Positions 1 through 6,386 of a DNA stretch of 8,547 bases are shown here, in pieces. Source of the stretch: Micrococcales bacterium. Its GTDB lineage: Bacteria; Actinomycetota; Actinomycetes; Actinomycetales; Dermatophilaceae. Positions within the stretch are counted from its first letter, which is position 1. Each line of letters begins with the position of its first letter. The notes beneath the pieces were generated by a model, which was given only the letters and a program-made list of their open reading frames with translations, searched no databases and was not told the DNA's origin. The translations under genes and the position numbers were made by a program. Location of the stretch: positions 9,088 through 17,634 of the forward strand of contig PKWT01000212.1 in NCBI GenBank assembly GCA_003132125.1. The letters run 5' to 3'.

Positions 1-460
1 GCTCAACGTTGATCGCCGACTCGATGGCAGGCGCTGCAGCCTGCTCGATCTTGCCGCCGATCAGCGGGATCCTCGCCCTGAGGTCGCCCTGAACGATCTG
101 GACCGAGCCATGGCCGTTCGGTGCCAGCGACAGGGTTCCATCGAGGTCGATCGGCGCCCCGGCGATGTCGACGGTGATCCGTCCCTGGCGAGCCCCCTTG
201 GCGTCGGCCGGCCCCCAGTCCTGGGTCTCGGTGATCGCCAGTGTGGCGCCGACCAGGCTCTGGACGAAGGACGGGAAGTCGGCTGTTGGCAGATCGCGGC
301 TGCTGACGATGACGGTGCGTTCGCCCTTGGCGCTGATGGACACGCTGTGGCTGAGCGCGCCCGTTGCGATGCACTTGCGGATCTGGAAGATCTCATCGGA
401 AAGCATGGCGAAGACCTCGTGGGGCGTGGCGGCGTAGTCGAGGCTCGCGCTGATCTTCAT
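1..460 (-). CDS. DUF2505 domain protein, 3' end cut by window edge
   Basis: The protein is read from an ATG at 460-458 (MKISASLDYAATPHEVFAML...) leftward with no stop before base 1, so 153 residues are visible and the C-terminus is missing. The start MKISASLDY, followed by a putative helix (TPHEVFAMLSDEIFQIRKC), a beta-rich middle (VSISAKGERTVIVSS, ITVDIAGAPIDLDGTLSL) and the late stretch ARIPLIGGKIEQAAAPAIESAI, match the actinobacterial DUF2505 family as I know it. That family is about 160-170 aa, so little is lost. The fold is probably SRPBCC/START-like, which would mean a hydrophobic ligand pocket, but no ligand or reaction is established. It is last in a minus-strand unit: the upstream gene stops at 470, leaving 9 bp, so the two are probably cotranscribed and translationally coupled. 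No strong Shine-Dalgarno sequence is visible. There is no signal peptide or membrane segment, so it should be cytosolic. The family call is firm; the function is unknown. Confidence 0.88.
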   Translation of the reverse strand, partial: MKISASLDYAATPHEVFAMLSDEIFQIRKCIATGALSHSVSISAKGERTVIVSSRDLPTADFPSFVQSLVGATLAITETQDWGPADAKGARQGRITVDIAGAPIDLDGTLSLAPNGHGSVQIVQGDLRARIPLIGGKIEQAAAPAIESAINVE

Positions 461-469
461 CGCCACAAT

Positions 470-991
470 CTAAGGCGTAGCAGGCGGTCTCACTAAAGCC
501 TGCGCCGTTAATGCCTCAGCCAGCGACTCCATCCGACGCGCGAGCCGGCCTCGGGCGCGACCGACATGAGCGGTGGCAAGGTCGACCCTGGCCTGGACCA
601 CTGGCACCTGGCTGCACCGCCGCTCGGACTCCTGCGCGCTGGCCGGACCCCACGGCTCGATGACCCGGGTCCCGTCAAGGAGCAGCCCCGCGCTGTGGAC
701 GCGCAGCTCGGCTCGTCGTCCGAGCTCGTGACCCTCGGCGAGGTCTGTCGCGTAGCGCTGGAGGGCTCCGCCTGCCTCGTCCAGCACGTCGGCGGTCGCT
801 CGCAGGGCCTCCCACGAGGCGACGATGGCGGGTCTGGCCGCCTCGGCCCCAGGCCCTCTCCACACAGTCAGCTCACCGACTGCGTCCTCGAGCGACTGCG
901 CGTGTTGGCGCAGCAGTGAGGCCTCGCGGCGCATGCCACCGCCGACCCGCGAGCAGGAGACGTGGTCACCGCAAACCAGGGTCGCGGTCAT
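470..991 (-). CDS. Hypothetical WXG100-like helical protein (173 aa)
   Basis: I do not recognise an experimentally known homologue. The first ~90 residues look like a WXG100/ESX-type helical hairpin: an amphipathic helix (about 20-40), a W44-R45-G46 turn, then a second helix (about 52-86) ending near Y80-A-T-D83. This is close to where WXG100 proteins carry their YxxxD/E export signal, but the spacing here is YxxD. The remaining ~85 residues include a W114-G115 segment and a long basic, Ala/Arg-rich helix (about 131-163). There is no signal peptide or transmembrane segment. The ATG at 991-989 overlaps the stop of the upstream 77-aa gene in an ATGA junction, which supports this start; Met20 is a possible later start. 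The stop is 9 bp before the DUF2505 gene. Cysteines occur at 7, 13 and 126. It could instead be an unrelated helical protein, because Ala-rich helices in high-GC genomes imitate one another. No ESX secretion gene is in view. Confidence 0.78.
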   Translation of the reverse strand: MTATLVCGDHVSCSRVGGGMRREASLLRQHAQSLEDAVGELTVWRGPGAEAARPAIVASWEALRATADVLDEAGGALQRYATDLAEGHELGRRAELRVHSAGLLLDGTRVIEPWGPASAQESERRCSQVPVVQARVDLATAHVGRARGRLARRMESLAEALTAQALVRPPATP

Positions 992-1221
992 GCGCCCTGG
1001 AGCTCGCGTGAGGCATCACCGAGACACTCTGACAGGGCGCTCAGCTTGCCGACGGCCTGGTTGACCAGGGCGTCGACCGCACGTTGGGCCGTTGCATCAC
1101 CGGTGTCGCCATAGTGCGCCAGCAGCTCGTCGGAGGCCTCGAGCGCCACAGCGCTGGACCGGGCCAGCTCCGCGGCCACGGCATCGATCCAGGTCGGGTC
1201 CATGCGGTGTTCGGCGGGCAT
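988..1221 (-). CDS. Small helical hairpin protein (77 aa), first gene of the left operon
   Basis: This is a short, acidic, Ala-rich protein predicted to be two helices (about 10-36 and 44-75) joined by a Y37-G-D-T-G-D turn. The layout resembles small ESX/EspC-type or WXG100-like proteins, but there is no W-x-G and no YxxxD/E tail, so I assign no family with confidence. Its stop overlaps the next gene's ATG by 4 bp (988-991), which indicates coupling, and a WXG100-like protein follows, so the two products may pair. I chose the ATG at 1221-1219 because TAGGCT, a TANNNT -10 element, ends 6 bp upstream at 1228. This spacing suits leaderless transcription beginning at or beside the start codon, and no good Shine-Dalgarno is present. 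The alternative ATG at 1203 (MDPTWIDAVAAEL) has no upstream signal and would remove six residues. It is probably a real gene, given its high-GC third positions and the operon overlap. Function unknown. Confidence 0.75.
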   Translation of the reverse strand: MPAEHRMDPTWIDAVAAELARSSAVALEASDELLAHYGDTGDATAQRAVDALVNQAVGKLSALSECLGDASRELQGA

Positions 1222-1227
1222 GCGGAC

Positions 1228-1233
1228 AGCCTA
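1228..1233 (-). promoter_or_regulatory. Candidate -10 (TAGGCT) for a leaderless transcript of the left operon
   Basis: On the minus strand TAGGCT is followed by 6 nt and then ATG at 1221. Actinobacterial housekeeping -10 elements fit TANNNT and lie about 6-8 nt before the transcription start, so transcription would begin at or next to the A of the ATG. No convincing -35 hexamer lies 16-19 bp further upstream. This element decides the start chosen for the 77-aa gene. No transcript data are available. Confidence 0.45.
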
Positions 1234-1280
1234 TGGCCGGGCGGCGAACGCTTCGGGGTTACGCACAGCCCGGTTGGGTC

Positions 1281-1300
1281 ATGCCGGGCCATGCCGGGCC
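1281..1300. repeat. 10-bp perfect tandem repeat, two copies
   Basis: ATGCCGGGCC occurs twice in direct succession at 1281-1290 and 1291-1300. It lies just upstream of the 28-bp repeats and about 80-100 bp before the candidate gdh -10. It could be slippage in GC-rich DNA or tandem sites for a regulator. Confidence 0.9.
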
Positions 1301-1305
1301 TTGGC

Positions 1306-1361
1306 GGCCATGACCCTCACGGCCCGCCCAGACGGCCATGACCCGCACCGCCCGCCCAGAA
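1306..1361. repeat. 28-bp imperfect tandem repeat upstream of gdh
   Basis: Unit 1 (1306-1333) and unit 2 (1334-1361) each begin GGCCATGACCC and share 25 of 28 positions; the differences are T/G, G/C and C/A at unit positions 12, 16 and 28. The array ends 19 bp before the candidate gdh -10 TAGGCT, where an activator or repressor could touch RNA polymerase. Whether it is regulatory or a simple duplication cannot be told from one sequence. Confidence 0.88.
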
Positions 1362-1380
1362 CGCCTCATTCGCACAGGGA

Positions 1381-1386
1381 TAGGCT
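1381..1386 (+). promoter_or_regulatory. Candidate -10 (TAGGCT) for gdh
   Basis: This is the same TAGGCT hexamer seen before two other genes here, facing gdh. It predicts a transcription start near 1392-1394 and a leader of about 48-50 nt that includes the ribosome binding site. No clear -35 lies 17 bp upstream (AGAACG at 1358-1363 is poor). It rests on one hexamer. Confidence 0.35.
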
Positions 1387-1428
1387 CGGTGACGGTGCAC
1401 AAGGGCGTGCATCACGGCATTCTTGGAT

Positions 1429-1433
1429 AAGGA
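1429..1433 (+). promoter_or_regulatory. Ribosome binding site of gdh
   Basis: AAGGA is followed by an 8-nt spacer and ATG at 1442. It fixes the gdh start at 1442 rather than at any of the upstream in-frame codons back to 1202, none of which has such a site. Confidence 0.75.
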
Positions 1434-1441
1434 TCTCAGTC

Positions 1442-4400
1442 ATGTCTGCGTTGCTCGAACAGTCCCGATCCCAGGTCATCCTCTCCGCTGCAGAGCTGGC
1501 AGCTGAGGCCGGCGGTGAGACGCTCGAACCGTTCTTGCGCCACTACTACCGGCACGTTGCCACCGAGGACCTGGTGGCGCGCAGACCCGAGGATCTCCTG
1601 GGAGCAGCCCTCTCCCACAAGGCAACTGCCGAGCACCGCCCCGTCGGTACGGCCAACGTAAACGTCTTCACGCCGACAGTTGACGAGCAGGGCTGGACCT
1701 GCGATCACACGGTCATCGAGATCGTCACCGACGACATGCCTTTCATCGTGGACTCGGTCAATGTTGAGCTTGCGCGACAGGAACGGGTCGTTCACCTCGT
1801 CATCCACCCTCAGCTCGTCGTTCGCCGCGACGCAGCCGGCGAGCTCCAGGACATCCTCGGCGTCGATGCGATGACCGAATCCGAGTTCGGAGCTGGCGTC
1901 GAGTCCTGGATACACGTCGAGATCGACCGCCAGGGCGGAGACGCCGAGCGGGAGGCTCTGGCACAGGGCCTGCGACGGGTCTTGTCGGACGTGCGTGAGT
2001 CGGTCGAGGACTGGCCGAAGATGAAGGCCGAGTGCCAGCAGATCACCGCTGAGCTCGAGGCCAGCCCGCCGAAGGGCGTTGACCCCGAGGAGGTCGCCCA
2101 CGCCCAACGCTTGTTGTCGTGGTTGGCCGATGGTCATTTCACGTTCCTCGGCTTCCGCGAGTACGTCATCGAGCGCCAGGACGACGAGGACGTGCTGCGC
2201 GCGGTGCCCGGCACGGGCCTGGGCATCCTGCGCTACGACCAGTTGCAGTCGGGCAGCTTCAGTCGGATGAACGCCGCGGCGCGGGCAAAGGCCCGCGAGC
2301 CGCACCTTCTGATCATCACCAAGGCGAACTCACGTGCGACCGTTCACCGGTCGAAGTACCTGGACTACGTCGGCGTCAAGGTGTTTGACGCAAACGGCGA
2401 GGTGGCGGGGGAGAAGCGCTTCCTCGGGTTGTTCACATCGACCGCCTACACCGAGTCGGTGCTGCGTGTCCCCATCATTGACACCAAGGTCCGAAACGTC
2501 CTGGCGGCAAGCGGATTCACGCCCGACAGCCACTCCGGCAAGGACCTGTTGGAGGTGCTCGAGACCTATCCGCGTGACGAGCTCTTCCAGACCAGCGAGG
2601 ACGAGCTGTACGAGCTTGCGACCGCGGTGCTCCATCTCCAGGAACGGCGCAAGAGTCAGCTGTTCCTTCGCAAGGACGAGTACGGCCGGTTCGTGTCCTG
2701 CCTGATCTACATCCCCCGGGACCGCTACACCACCGCCGTGCGACTGAAGATGGAGTCGATCCTGCGCACCGCTTTCCACGGCGCCAACGTGGACTACACG
2801 ACGCGGGTGTCCGACTCGGTGCTGGCCCGGCTGCACTTCGTGGTCCGGGTGTCGCCTGGTCAGGTGATCCCGGATGTCGACGAGCGCGATCTGCAACAGC
2901 AGCTGATCGATGCCACCCGGACGTGGGACGAGGACCTGGCCGAGGTCGCTCTCAGCGAATACGGCGAGGAGGGGGCGGCTCGTCTCGTCGGGCTCTTTGG
3001 CAAGGCCTTCCCTGAGGCCTACAAGGAGGACTTCAGCGCGCGGGATGCGATTGCCGACCTTCGCCACATCGAGGCCCTCGGCGGCGATGACGCTCTCCGG
3101 CTGAACCTCTATCACGAGCCTGGCACCTCTTCGGCGGAACGTCGCTTCAAGCTGTATCGACGCGGCCCGCTCTCGCTGACCTCGGTCCTGCCGCTGTTCA
3201 GCCATTTCGGGCTGGTGGTCGCGGATGAGCGGCCCTACCAGATCCACCCCTCCGACGGCGGCGGGGTGCATGTCTACGACTTCGGGCTCAGGGGCGCCGG
3301 ACCCCAGACGTGGGTCGGGAGCGGGCGCGGGGGACTTCGGGAGCTTTTCCAGGACGCCTTTGCCGCTGTCTGGAGCGGCCGTGCCGAGAGTGACGGGTTC
3401 AACGCGCTGGTCCTCGGCGGCGAGCTGACCTGGCGGCAGGTCGTGATCCTCCGGGCCGTCGCCAAGTACCTGCGTCAGACGGGCTCGACCTTCAGCCAGG
3501 ACTATGTCGAAGCGGCGATGGTCTCGAACGTCTCCATCGCGGCGCTGCTGGTGTCGTTGTTCGAGACGCGGTTCGACCCCGAGTACGGCGCGGGCGCCGC
3601 TGGAGACGGACGTCAGGCCGCCGAGACGACGATCGCCGATGCGATCTACGCCGCCCTCGAGGAGGTCCCCAGCCTCGACCACGACAGGATCATCCGCGCT
3701 TTTCTCGGCGTCATCATGGCCACGCTGCGTACGAACTACTACCAGCGCGCGGTGAACGCGGGCGTGGGCGACCCCGCCATTGCCGGTGTTGCCTCGTCCG
3801 CCGGCGATGCGGCATACAAGTCGTATCTCTCCTTCAAACTGGATCCGAAGAAGGTCCCGGACCTGCCTGCCCCGCGGCCGATGTACGAGATCTGGGTCTA
3901 CAGCCCTCGGTTCGAGGGCGTGCATCTGCGTTTCGGCAAGGTCGCTCGCGGCGGTCTGCGTTGGAGTGATCGGCGCGAGGACTTCCGCACCGAGGTCCTC
4001 GGCCTGGTCAAGGCGCAGATGGTCAAGAACGCCGTCATCGTGCCGACGGGCTCCAAGGGTGGTTTCTTTCCCAAAGCCCTGCCGGATCCGGCCCTCGACC
4101 GGGACGCATGGCTGGCCGAAGGCATCGCGTCCTACAAGCTGTTCATCTCGGCGCTGCTGGACGTGACCGACAACCTCATCGGCACCGCGGTGATCCCACC
4201 GCCCTCGGTCGTGCGTCTTGACGGAGACGACACCTACCTGGTCGTCGCGGCGGACAAGGGCACCGCCACGTTCTCCGACATCGCCAACTCGGTCGCCAGG
4301 TCCTACGGCTACTGGCTCGACGATGCGTTCGCCTCCGGAGGTTCGGACGGCTACGACCACAAGGTCATGGCCATCACCGCGCGCGGGGCGTGGGAGTCGG

Positions 4401-6367
4401 TCAAGCGCCACTTCCGGGAGATGGGCGTTGACTCCCAGGCGACCGACTTCACGGTGGTCGGCATCGGTGACATGACCGGTGACGTGTTTGGCAACGGCAT
4501 GCTGCTCTCCGAGCACATCCGTCTGGTCGCCGCCTTCGACCACCGCCACATCTTCCTGGATCCCAATCCCGACGCGGCCACGTCGTTCCCCGAGCGCAAG
4601 CGGCTGTTCGAGCTGTCGCGATCGTCGTGGGCTGACTATGACCGCACGCTCATCAGCGAGGGCGGCGGTGTCTTCCCGCGATCGGCCAAGTCGGTGCGGA
4701 TCAGCGCGCAGGTCGCCGTCGCACTGGGCCTGCCCAAGGGCACCACGGCGATGACGCCTGCCCAGCTGATGAAGTCCATCCTGACCGCTCCCGTCGACCT
4801 GCTCTGGAACGGCGGTATCGGCACGTACGTCAAGGCGTCCTCCGAGGTCAACGCCGAGGTCGGCGACCGAACCAATGACGCCGTCCGGGTCGACGGAAAG
4901 GCCTTGCGCGCCAAGGTCGTTTCCGAAGGCGGCAACCTCGGCTTCACCCAGCTTGGTCGTGTCGAGGCCGCTGTGGCCGGCGTGCACATCAACACCGATG
5001 CCATCGACAACTCCGCCGGCGTGGACACCTCGGACCATGAGGTCAACATCAAGATCTTGTTGACGGCCATGACGCGTGAGGGCGACATGACGCTGGAGCA
5101 GCGCAACCAGCTGCTGGTCTCGATGACTGACGACATCGCCCGTCAGGTCCTGCGTGACAACTACGAGCAGAATGCCCTGCTCGGCAATGCTCGCGCCCAG
5201 GAGCACTCGATGCTGGCCGTGCACGAGCGCTTCATGCACTGGCTGGAAGAGCACGGCGACCTTGACCGGGCGCTGGAGTTCCTACCCAGCGACAATGATC
5301 TCGACGCACGCCACGCGGCAGGGCAGGGTCTGAAGAGCCCCGAGTTCTCAGTGCTCGTGGCCTATGCCAAGCTCGCGCTCAAGAAGGATCTGCTGTCCAG
5401 CGCGTTGCCCGACGAGCCCTGGTTCCAGGCGACTCTGACCAAGTACTTCCCCAACCCCATCCGCGAGAAGTACCAGGACAAGCTGGCCAGCCATCCGCTG
5501 CGGCGCGAGATCATCACCAACGCCGTGGTCAACTCGATGGTCAACCGGGGTGGCATCACGTTTGCCTTCCGCGCTTCGGAGGAGACGGGGGCCACGCCGG
5601 AGCAGGTGACCCGCGCGTTCGTGGTGTGCCGCGAGGTCTTCAACATGGTCGGCTACATCGCCAGCATCGAGGAGCTCGACAACGTCGTGTCCACCGAGAC
5701 GCAGACGGCGCTGTACCTCGAGTTCCGACGGCTGCTCGACCGATCGGTGCGGTGGTTCCTCCAGAACCGTCCGTCCACCCTCGACGTTGCAGCCGAGGTC
5801 GAGCGCTTCAGCGCGGTGGTCGCCGAGCTGAGCCCGCAGATGCCCACGTTGTTGCAGGGCAGCGAACGCAAGCGCCTCGACCGTCGTGCCAAAGAGCTCG
5901 AAAAGCGCGGCGCCCCCACGCAGATGGCCCTTCGGGCCGCGAGCCTGCTGGACCAGTTCTCGCTCCTGGACGTCGTCGAGATCAGCGTGGACACCGGGCG
6001 CGAGTCGTCCGAGGTCGCGCCGGTCTACTTTGCCGCCTCCGAGCAGTTCGGCATCGACTCGATGCTCTCCAGGGTGACCAAGCTGCCTCGCGACGACCCG
6101 TGGGACGCGCTCGCCCGCGGCGCCCTGCGCGACGACCTGTATGCCGTGTTGGAGGCGCTGACCAAGTCGGTGCTCGACGGCAGCAGCAGCGACTCGACCC
6201 CCCAGGGCCGCATCGCGGCCTGGTCCGAAGCCAACGCCGAGTCCCTGAACAGGACCCGCATGGCGCTCTCCGGGATCGAGCGGCTCGAGAATCCCGGTAT
6301 CGCGGCCCTCTCGGTGGCATTGCGTACCTTGCGCGGAGTCATCCGCAGCGGGGCGGCCACCATCTGA
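1442..6367 (+). CDS. gdh: NAD-dependent glutamate dehydrogenase, large (L-GDH/GDH-180) type
   Basis: This enzyme deaminates L-glutamate to 2-oxoglutarate and ammonium with NAD+ (EC 1.4.1.2) in the cytosol, linking amino-acid breakdown to the TCA cycle. It is intact at 1641 aa, typical for the bacterial NAD-GDH family (about 1600-1650 aa). The N-terminal half carries ACT-like regulatory segments: VIEIVTDDMPFIVDSV at about 91-106, and WLADGHFTFLGFREYVI from 227. The catalytic part includes KVARGGLRWSDRREDFRTE from K833, GLVKAQMVKNAVIVPTGSKGG from about 854 with lysines 862 and 872 in the positions expected of GDH substrate-site lysines, GIGDMTGDVFGNG from 1007 (dinucleotide fold), LWNGGIGTYVK at 1121-1131 and SEGGNLGF from 1161. 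A long helical C-terminal region follows. The ATG start has a good ribosome binding site. It ends 19 bp before pdtaS. In mycobacteria the orthologue is inhibited by the FHA protein GarA; whether that holds here cannot be seen. No frameshift or missing motif was found. Confidence 0.97.
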   Translation: MSALLEQSRSQVILSAAELAAEAGGETLEPFLRHYYRHVATEDLVARRPEDLLGAALSHKATAEHRPVGTANVNVFTPTVDEQGWTCDHTVIEIVTDDMPFIVDSVNVELARQERVVHLVIHPQLVVRRDAAGELQDILGVDAMTESEFGAGVESWIHVEIDRQGGDAEREALAQGLRRVLSDVRESVEDWPKMKAECQQITAELEASPPKGVDPEEVAHAQRLLSWLADGHFTFLGFREYVIERQDDEDVLRAVPGTGLGILRYDQLQSGSFSRMNAAARAKAREPHLLIITKANSRATVHRSKYLDYVGVKVFDANGEVAGEKRFLGLFTSTAYTESVLRVPIIDTKVRNVLAASGFTPDSHSGKDLLEVLETYPRDELFQTSEDELYELATAVLHLQERRKSQLFLRKDEYGRFVSCLIYIPRDRYTTAVRLKMESILRTAFHGANVDYTTRVSDSVLARLHFVVRVSPGQVIPDVDERDLQQQLIDATRTWDEDLAEVALSEYGEEGAARLVGLFGKAFPEAYKEDFSARDAIADLRHIEALGGDDALRLNLYHEPGTSSAERRFKLYRRGPLSLTSVLPLFSHFGLVVADERPYQIHPSDGGGVHVYDFGLRGAGPQTWVGSGRGGLRELFQDAFAAVWSGRAESDGFNALVLGGELTWRQVVILRAVAKYLRQTGSTFSQDYVEAAMVSNVSIAALLVSLFETRFDPEYGAGAAGDGRQAAETTIADAIYAALEEVPSLDHDRIIRAFLGVIMATLRTNYYQRAVNAGVGDPAIAGVASSAGDAAYKSYLSFKLDPKKVPDLPAPRPMYEIWVYSPRFEGVHLRFGKVARGGLRWSDRREDFRTEVLGLVKAQMVKNAVIVPTGSKGGFFPKALPDPALDRDAWLAEGIASYKLFISALLDVTDNLIGTAVIPPPSVVRLDGDDTYLVVAADKGTATFSDIANSVARSYGYWLDDAFASGGSDGYDHKVMAITARGAWESVKRHFREMGVDSQATDFTVVGIGDMTGDVFGNGMLLSEHIRLVAAFDHRHIFLDPNPDAATSFPERKRLFELSRSSWADYDRTLISEGGGVFPRSAKSVRISAQVAVALGLPKGTTAMTPAQLMKSILTAPVDLLWNGGIGTYVKASSEVNAEVGDRTNDAVRVDGKALRAKVVSEGGNLGFTQLGRVEAAVAGVHINTDAIDNSAGVDTSDHEVNIKILLTAMTREGDMTLEQRNQLLVSMTDDIARQVLRDNYEQNALLGNARAQEHSMLAVHERFMHWLEEHGDLDRALEFLPSDNDLDARHAAGQGLKSPEFSVLVAYAKLALKKDLLSSALPDEPWFQATLTKYFPNPIREKYQDKLASHPLRREIITNAVVNSMVNRGGITFAFRASEETGATPEQVTRAFVVCREVFNMVGYIASIEELDNVVSTETQTALYLEFRRLLDRSVRWFLQNRPSTLDVAAEVERFSAVVAELSPQMPTLLQGSERKRLDRRAKELEKRGAPTQMALRAASLLDQFSLLDVVEISVDTGRESSEVAPVYFAASEQFGIDSMLSRVTKLPRDDPWDALARGALRDDLYAVLEALTKSVLDGSSSDSTPQGRIAAWSEANAESLNRTRMALSGIERLENPGIAALSVALRTLRGVIRSGAATI

Positions 6368-6373
6368 TCGCAC

Positions 6374-6379
6374 TAGGCT
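6374..6379 (+). promoter_or_regulatory. Candidate -10 (TAGGCT) for a leaderless pdtaS transcript
   Basis: TAGGCT lies in the 19-bp gdh-pdtaS gap, with 7 nt between it and the GTG at 6387. That spacing places a transcription start on or within one base of the start codon. There is no Shine-Dalgarno in the gap, which favours leaderless expression, although readthrough from gdh is also possible. No -35 is evident; the gdh stop region would have to supply it. Confidence 0.45.
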
Positions 6380-6386
6380 CAGCGCT

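Larger units (their letters stand above)
1222..1441. other. Divergent intergenic control region
   Basis: These 220 bp separate the minus-strand small-protein operon from gdh. From left to right they hold a -10-like TAGGCT for the left operon (1228-1233, minus strand), a 10-bp tandem repeat, a 28-bp imperfect tandem repeat, a second TAGGCT facing gdh (1381-1386) and the gdh ribosome binding site. The gdh reading frame stays open leftward to 1202, but the encoded residues (His/Arg/Pro-rich) do not look like a conserved N-terminus, so I treat it as non-coding. Confidence 0.7.

Noticed and set aside
3..396. Minus-strand ORFs of 111-123 aa at the left edge
   Set aside because: They are shadows of the DUF2505 frame, which is open to the window edge from 460 and has recognisable family sequence.
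1202..1441. N-terminal extension of gdh to the upstream start at 1202
   Set aside because: The added 80 residues are His/Arg/Pro-rich, span tandem repeats and a promoter-like site, and have no ribosome binding site. The ATG at 1442 has AAGGA at 8-nt spacing and gives the usual family length.
2330..5254. 974-aa open frame on the minus strand, antisense to gdh
   Set aside because: Long antisense frames are expected opposite GC-rich genes with G/C third positions. The product is low-complexity Arg/Gly/Val/Asp-rich, and the plus strand encodes a clear, full-length GDH here. The same applies to 1436-2305 and 5348-6373.
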